Assembly (NCBI GenBank): GCA_033675265.1
Contig: JAUJYZ010000816.1
Location: 248,001 to 312,000, forward strand
Direction: 5' to 3'
From: Actinostola sp. cb2023
Lineage: Eukaryota > Cnidaria > Anthozoa > Actiniaria > Actinostolidae
Length of the DNA stretch: 64,000 nt
Shown: in pieces, positions 57,840-64,000 of the stretch
Layout of the letters: each line of letters opens with the position of its first letter
Numbering within the stretch: position 1 is the stretch's first letter
Made by a program: the position numbers and the translations under genes
Notes under the pieces: model-generated
Database searches by the model: none
Told to the model about the DNA's origin: nothing
Seen by the model: the letters and a program-made list of their open reading frames with translations, nothing else

Positions 57840-59143
57840 TTTTCTTTGTACCTCTCGTACGATGTTATGCAGCTGGACCATTAAGAGGAATACTGAGCTT
57901 GTTAGTGGAGTGCATCGAAATATCTTGTAAATTTGCCGGAATGCAAGTTTACCTCTCGTACGATGTTATGCAGCTGGACCATTTAAGAGGGATACTGAGC
58001 TTGTTAGTGGAGTGCATCGAAATATCTTGTAAATTTGCCGGAATGCAAGTTTACCTCTCGTACGATGTTATGCAGCTGGACCATTTAAGAGGGATACTGA
58101 GCTTGTTAGTGGAGTGCATCGGAATATCTTGTAAATTTGCCGGAATGCAAGTTTACCTCTCGTACGATGTTATGCAGCTGGACCATTTAAGAGGGATACT
58201 GAGCTTGTTAGTGGAGTGCATCGGAATATCTTGTAAATTTGCCGGAATGCAAGTTTACCTCTCGTACGATGTTATGCAGCTGGACCATTAAGAGGGATAC
58301 TGAGCTTGTTAGTGGAGTGCATCGGAATATCTTGTAAATTTGCCGGAATGCAAGTTTACCTCTCGTACGATGTTATGCAGCTGGACCATTTAAGAGGAAT
58401 ATTGAGCTTGTTAGTGGAGTGCATCGGAATATCTTGTAAATTTGCCGGAATGCAAGTTTACCTCTCGTACGATGTTATGCAGCTGGACCATTTAAGAGGA
58501 ATACTGAGCTTGTTAGTGGAGTGCATCGAAATATCTTGTAAATTTGCCGGAATGCAAGTTTACCTCTCGTACGATGTTATGCAGCTGGACCATTTAAGAG
58601 GGATACTGAGCTTGTTAGTGGAGTGCATCGGAATATCTTGTAAATTTGCCGGAATGCAAGTTTACCTCTCGTACGATGTTATGCAGCTGGACCATTAAGA
58701 GGGATACTGAGCTTGTTAGTGGAGTGCATCGGAATATCTTGTAAATTTGCCGGAATGCAAGTTTACCTCTCGTACGATGTTATGCAGCTGGACCATTTAA
58801 GAGGAATATTGAGCTTGTTAGTGGAGTGCATCGGAATATCTTGTAAATTTGCCGGAATGCAAGTTTACCTCTCGTACGATGTTATGCAGCTGGACCATTT
58901 AAGAGGAATACTGAGCTTGTTAGTGGAGTGCATCGAAATATCTTGTAAATTTGCCGGAATGCAAGTTTACCTCTCGTACGATGTTATGCAGCTGGACCAT
59001 TTAAGAGGGATACTGAGCTTGTTAGTGGAGTGCATCGGAATATCTTGTAAATTTGCCGGAATGCAAGTTTACCTCTCGTACGATGTTATGCAGCTGGACC
59101 ATTTAAGAGGGATACTGAGCTTGTTAGTGGAGTGCATCGGAAT
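57840..59143 (+). repeat. 102-bp satellite with four-monomer, 407-bp higher-order repeat
   Basis: About 12-13 copies of a 102-bp unit containing CTCGTACGATGTTATGCAGC and GCCGGAATGCAAGTTTACCT. Because 102 is divisible by three, each monomer encodes the same 34 residues (LLVECIGISCKFAG, VYLSYDVMQLDHLRGILS). A monomer with a missing T in the ATTTAAG/ATTAAG motif recurs every 407 bp (about 58289, 58696), and the GAATATTGAGC variant recurs with the same spacing. Confidence 0.95.
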
Positions 59144-59478
59144 TTATAAAATAATTTAAATGGTATGCGCGCTCTGATTGGCTGATCCGCCGTGTTTCAT
59201 TTGCCTGTGAAAACATGGAAATGACGTAACGACCTGCCAGATTAATGGAAAATTCATCGACTTTTTGACCTAAAACTAATTTTGTTTTCAGTGTACGACA
59301 TTTTCATTAGCAAAATTTACTAAATGTTCAAAACTTTGAAATTAACTTACTTGAATAACAGAATGCTAGTGATCCAGCTAACAAAAAACGTCTTGTTTTG
59401 ATGAAAATCAGCTCGATGATATGAAAACCGGTTGTATGAATACCTCGCGTAAACAAGCTTGGAAATATGATGAAATAA

Positions 59479-59760
59479 TTGAGTGTCAACGAGAATCTCT
59501 CCAAGAGCTACACAAATCATTGTGTTAGGCCAACTGCCATCACTCTGTTGTCAAACGCAGGGCTGTCTAACTGCCAAATTATAGCTATTTTGGGTCACCG
59601 AAACGAGCAGTCACTTGCAAGTACAACTCCCGGCCATCTTCCAACCAGCTCCAACAGTGCAGTAATGTGTTCGCCCAGGCACTCAATCCAAGCAGCAAAA
59701 ACAACTGAAGGAAGCAGAATACTTCTCAGCAATGAACAATATCCCAAACAGTCGGCTTAG
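59479..59760 (+). pseudogene. Tyrosine recombinase C-terminal catalytic fragment (Crypton-like)
   Basis: The frame carries YTNHCVRPTAITLLSNAG (catalytic Arg region) and IIAILGHRNEQSLAS (His/Arg box). These are hallmarks of Crypton/KCTD1-type tyrosine recombinases. One base appears to be missing right after LAS: the next frame reads YNSRPSSNQLQQCS, which would supply the nucleophilic Tyr. No upstream catalytic half is present, so the copy is dead or truncated. Confidence 0.7.
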
Positions 59761-60184
59761 CGAGATTTTTTCAAACCGAACCTTGCTCCATCGGTTCAGT
59801 CCACGTTTCGTTCAGCCGACGACTGCCGTCACTGAGAACCACGATCACAAATAGTCGACGTGTTTGCTTTCAAAAAGAACTATTTCTTCCACTTTTGGGA
59901 TCCCACTTTTGTATTCAAACTGCTCTTTTTAACACAATATGTATAACTGTTAACTTTTCGCTTGGTTTTAAACTTGATTCGAGGTTAAATCATAATTAAA
60001 ATGACACTTTTCTTGCCCACAGTTTGCCGGTTCAAACACTCGCCAAAAAAATTCATATCAAAGTCACATATATCGAGCTTTCTGATTGGTTGGTGCAATG
60101 TATTGAGAATTACAATTTAGGATTTATGTTTTTTCATCTGTTTATCTTTTGTTTTTGTACTTTATTTCGAAAAAATAATTATTT

Positions 60185-60380
60185 TATAAAAGAAATGAAG
60201 TACGTTTTCCGTGTTTTCATGCTCTCATGAAAACCTCGGTACGTTTGGGAGAATTCTCGAGCAGGTCCAAACACTCGACTACGTCTCGTGTTTGGACTGA
60301 TCTGCTCTCGAATTCTCCCAAACGTACCTCGGTTTTCATGAGAGCATGAAAACACGGAAGACGTACTTCATTTCTTAAAT
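60185..60380. repeat. 196-bp foldback at the end of the recombinase element
   Basis: AAATGAAGTACGTTTTCCGT and its complement GGAAGACGTACTTCATTT end the arms of about 90 bp. The core, TCCAAACACTCGACTACG then TCTCGTGTTTGGA, closely resembles the hairpin at 49989-50053. Confidence 0.88.
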
Positions 60381-60894
60381 CTTGTAAATTTGCCAGAATG
60401 CAAGTTTACCTCTCGTACGATATTATGCAGCTGGACCATATAAGAGGGATACTGAGCTTGTTAGTGGAGTGCATCGAAATATCTTGTAAATTTGCCGGAA
60501 TGCAAGTTTACCTCTCGTACGATGTTATGCAGCTGGACCATATAAGAGGAATACTGAGCTTGTTAGTGGAGTGCATCGAAATATCTTGTAAATTTGCCGG
60601 ATTGCATGCAAAAGGCCGCCGTGTTGCACAACAATAGCCTCATCCTCGATCGTCTATAGTCTCTCGATAATTGAAAACCCAGGTTCTTCCATTATATTTG
60701 GGTGGTGTTTCTCCTGACAGATTGAGATCATTACTCAACTTTATTGGTAAACTAAATGTGGGTGTTCCATAAGAAGACAAGATCTTATGCAAACTTTGAA
60801 CTTCCGGCTCCAAGCAGAGAGCTGAGAAAGTTAATGTGTTCCGTCATTAGTCGAGTTCAATCGATTTAACTGGTACTTATTTAACAATGGACCA

Positions 60895-61051
60895 ACCATC
60901 GTCATCATCATAATCGTCATCATCATCATCATCGTTATCATTATCATCGTCATCATCATCATCGTTATCATTATCATCGTCATCATCACCATCGTCATCA
61001 TTATCATCGTCATCATCATCATCGTCATCACCATCGTCATCATTATCGTCA
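60895..61051 (+). repeat. ATC/GTC trinucleotide tract
   Basis: Mixed CAT/CGT/TAT triplets just 3' of GPCR copy 5. The minus frames give poly-Asp or poly-Met strings and are not genes. Confidence 0.93.
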
Positions 61052-61054
61052 TCT

Positions 61055-61991
61055 TTAAGCTTCATCGAAACTCAAGCAGTGTTTCCTTAGTGTTTGACTG
61101 CAAGCTCGTCGAAGATCCCCCATCCTGGTTATACAGATAACGGGATTAAAGGTAGAGTTTAGACCCACAATGCTTAGCAAGCCCCATATGACACTTCTCC
61201 TATGATTTGGATGTGAATACATACCTATTACGACTGCAATGAACGAGTAACACAATATTATAAAAGCAAGTATAATAAGCATTGTGTTAAGAAGATTTTT
61301 GTACTTGACGACGTCGATGGCATTGGAATGAGATGTACTGTTAGGTTGTTGGTGTCCATGTCCTTGAATCTGAGCACAGTGTTTTGTAAGGGCCCTGAAC
61401 GACATCACGTAGGACATCACGGTAACGAACAGACACAATAATATCCCAGAAGCCCCGAAGATACTCACTGGTATCATTGGAGTGTAAAAAGGAAGTGACG
61501 TTACCAGAAAGGAAAGTCCCCATATTGCCACCAGAATGCGCGGCTTCACTCTTGATACTGTAACAACTGACCTGTATTGAATCTTCAGTCGTATTGCCAA
61601 GTATCTATCCACAGCGATCGCCGTCACCGTCAGTATAGAAGCGGTAATAGTCGTAACCATTACTGCTGAAGATACCGATCGAATGTAACAGTACGTGTTG
61701 AGATCTTCACTTCGGTTGTACAGTACCATTGCAGAGTGCAACGGCAGCCCGGGCTACACAATCCCACGCCAGGTCTGTGCAGGCAAGACTCGTAAGTAAC
61801 ATATAGGATGGATTTCGCAAGGCAGGCGTTGTTAGAATGGAAACGATAACCAGAGCGTTCAAAGCAGCTGTAGGAAGAGCTAAAGCAGAGTTGATGATGC
61901 CAGTGACCAGAAGACTTGTTCGTTCTTCATCTGTAAGAATCGCTTTGTCGACAGAATTGACCTGAATACACACTGATATCGGTTGATTCAT
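61055..61991 (-). pseudogene. Class A GPCR, copy 5, frameshift in TM2
   Basis: Starts with the shared MNQPISVCIQVNSVD. Near 61735-61765 the sequence has extra bases (CAGCCCGGGCTACACAATC where copy 2 has CAGCACAAACAATC), which throws TM2 out of frame between LTSLACTDL and HSAMVLYNRSEDL. After that the frame holds to the end through DRYLAIRLK and NSTFNPVICITRM. A 3-bp insertion at about 61540 gives RVKPRILVA. Third-loop and TM6 sequence are close to copy 2. Probably a pseudogene, subject to assembly accuracy. Confidence 0.82.
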
Positions 61992-62639
61992 GACGACTGG
62001 TTGGACGACGGACGTGGAGTTCAGATAATCTTTGAGCTGGATGGAGAATGACTTTTTGAATCGAGTGAATTTGGTATGAGAACTTGATCCCAATTAGCAT
62101 ACAATTTGGTCAACTTTAACTTAGAATTTCTCCAAGAAATATTAATGGTCAAAGAAGATCTCTTCCTTCGGATCAGTTCAAACTGGCACCTCAAGGTTTA
62201 TTCTCAGCATGTGTTGTATGATTTGTTAATATGAAGAAATAAAGACAATTTCAAGTAGTTTCAATAAGTACCGTGTAGAGAAGACGGATGTATGTACTCC
62301 TAGCTTATTATATTTCATGTTGTTATTCATGGCATTATCCAATAGCTAGAGTGACTATAAGATGCAGGGGGGATTTGGAGGAAAGGAGGGGTTGATGAAT
62401 TGAGTTGAGATGAGTTTGAAGCCTTTTAATGGCTTCTCATACTTCATTATATATTTCTAACAAAGACGACAATCAGATATAAAAACACAACAGTCATTCT
62501 GAAATATAAATAATTATATAATAATAATAATTTAATTCTTGAAAAAGCGCATTACATATAAATCTCAATGCTCTTTACAAGTGAGTAAGAAAATATCAGA
62601 GAAATATAAATACATTTAACTCTTGGGACGTCTTATTGT

Positions 62640-64000
62640 GAATAGCCAAATGGCATCACCAAATGACGTAATTCCGGCCTTGGACGCCTTGGACCGATAT
62701 TCACTGTGAGTATTCCAAATTGCGAAGATATGAATTTCAAAAATCGAAACTTTATATGAAAACCTTTGGAAATTTACGCTGGTAGGCAACTCGTGCCTCC
62801 AACAAAGGTTTTCGTACAAAATTTCGATTTTTGAAAATTCATATCTTCGCAATTTGTGAAGGCTGAAGAAATGCGTATTTTGTCAAGGAGTACAGCGGTG
62901 TCTACCAACTCGAAATTGGAGTTTTCAGAATACATGTATGAATGTAGCTGGATCATTGATGATGATCATGAACTTTCAAAACATCACTCCTCCCGAAGCA
63001 AATCCACAAAACTTGCATAAGATCTTCATTGCTATGGAAACACTGTCGACGAATCATTTCATTTACCGGCGATAAAGTTGAGCAAGAATCTGAATCTGTC
63101 AGGAGAAACATCACGCAAATTTACTGGAAGAACCTGTTTTGCAGTTGTCAATATGAGGCAATCGGCGAAATATTGGCCAATTTCCGAGGTGCCTGAATCA
63201 CTTTCTTATCATTGAATAGAACAAAGACACTTGAATATGTCTTCGCTGTGAAGAAGAAGCAGCAGGACAATCCAGTTTTATTTGATAATCTAAGCATGAC
63301 GAGAAACATTCTAGAGTAGAATTTGCTAAGTGAATTCAGTTGATCACCGTAGGCAGGGACGGACTCAGGTTTTTGTGAAACAGGGGGTTGTGTTGCGGCC
63401 GTTGTGTTGTGTGAGCGGCAAAGCCGCGAACATCTAGGGGGGTTTGGGGGCATGCCCCCCCAGAAAATTTCGAAATCTACAAGCTCTAAAATGAAATTTT
63501 AGAGATCTGGAGTTGTTTTATTAACACAACAAAACTCAATTTTCAGTAAAATTTTGAGTTTATTGGACATCCAACAAAGATGCTTGGAAGAGTCTTCTTG
63601 GGTGAGCTTACAAGTATGAAGGCTTCACATACGTTTTTGACGCTAAAAACGGCAGGTTCTTTCTGTTATCAGTCAAACCGGCCTCGAAGTCGAACGGTCG
63701 TGTAAACAGTATGAATGAATGATATTATTCTTACGAGGGAGAGAGCTGAAAGTGCAAGAGAGACCTACGGACAGACATATCTATACAAGCGGTATTAAAA
63801 AAATATCCATAGGGGGGGTTGCAACCCCCAGAACCCTCCCTCTGTATCCGCCCCTGGTAGGGCCACATTATATACAAACTATGGCGTCAGTAAGAATGAG
63901 GGTTTATCATGTAATTTCAAAACTCATAGGACAAAAAACAAAGATTATCATAGCTGGAAAGAGCTCGTTGAAATTAGTAAAAATGTGAAGTTTGGAAAAG
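62640..64000. other. Repeat-derived intergenic DNA at the window end
   Basis: 62715-62855 is a foldback-family fragment. 62870-63180 repeats, inverted, parts of the GPCR 52151-52450 flank (GAACTTTCAAAACATCACTC). 63355-63860 has ends resembling CAGGGGCGGAT hAT termini and a GGGCATGCCCCC block, like 20612-21378. 63893 onward begins another foldback copy that is cut by the window edge. No gene recognised. Confidence 0.6.

Larger units (their letters stand above)
59144..60385 (+). mobile_element. Crypton-like recombinase element inserted in the 102-bp satellite
   Basis: Satellite monomers stop at 59143 (GCATCGGAAT) and resume near 60385 (AAATCTTGTAAATTTGCC) for about 2.3 more copies to 60607. 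Between them are the recombinase fragment (59479-59760) and, at the 3' end, a foldback (60185-60380) with core CTCGACTACGTCTCG. Confidence 0.75.

Noticed and set aside
57899..59159. Three repeat-containing frames of 130-148 residues, looking like a tandem-repeat protein
   Set aside because: They come from a 102-bp satellite whose length is a multiple of three. The frame breaks with the higher-order period, and there is no start context, signal or splice support.

Overview
This is eukaryotic nuclear DNA, most probably from a cnidarian and likely an anthozoan such as a coral or sea anemone. The evidence is spliced GT-AG genes, intronless rhodopsin-class GPCRs in tandem, a macin antimicrobial peptide, an expansin-like protein, an NXPE-type esterase, a tRNA-headed SINE and very dense DNA-transposon and tandem-repeat content. 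The organism was inferred from gene content only. No prokaryotic gene, rRNA or CRISPR array is present.

Layout. 1-9765 (+): the last 13 exons of a HECTD1-type HECT ubiquitin ligase, with introns packed with unrelated tandem repeats. 10899-14606 (-): a complete six-exon NXPE/PC-esterase gene. 14.6-37.2 kb: a repeat-rich accessory region built on an old segmental duplication. Each copy carries a macin gene; copy 1 is a single exon at 17281-17601 and copy 2 is split at 26519-29161. Each copy has collected different mobile elements, so the other copy often preserves the empty site. 38572-39339 (+): a small two-exon protein resembling an RIIa docking domain. 40770-46555 (+): an eight-exon secreted expansin-like protein with a long disordered, proteoglycan-like tail. 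47.7-62 kb (-): five paralogous GPCR genes, two intact and three broken by small indels. They are interleaved with fragments of a Crypton-like tyrosine recombinase, foldback repeats and a 102-bp satellite with four-monomer higher-order structure.

The most interesting point is macin copy 2. A 2,342-bp element with TTAA target duplications and 14-bp inverted ends sits inside the coding sequence. The element-host junctions also read as a GT-AG intron whose removal would exactly restore the pre-insertion sequence, so this could be a transposon-made intron. Most of the element is a near-perfect foldback with about 585-bp arms enclosing a captured gene fragment.

The genes do not form an operon or an obvious single pathway. 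Several predicted products act at the cell surface or outside the cell: macins, the NXPE enzyme, the expansin-like protein and the GPCRs. Single-base indels, some at T runs, interrupt otherwise conserved reading frames, so some apparent pseudogene lesions may be assembly errors.
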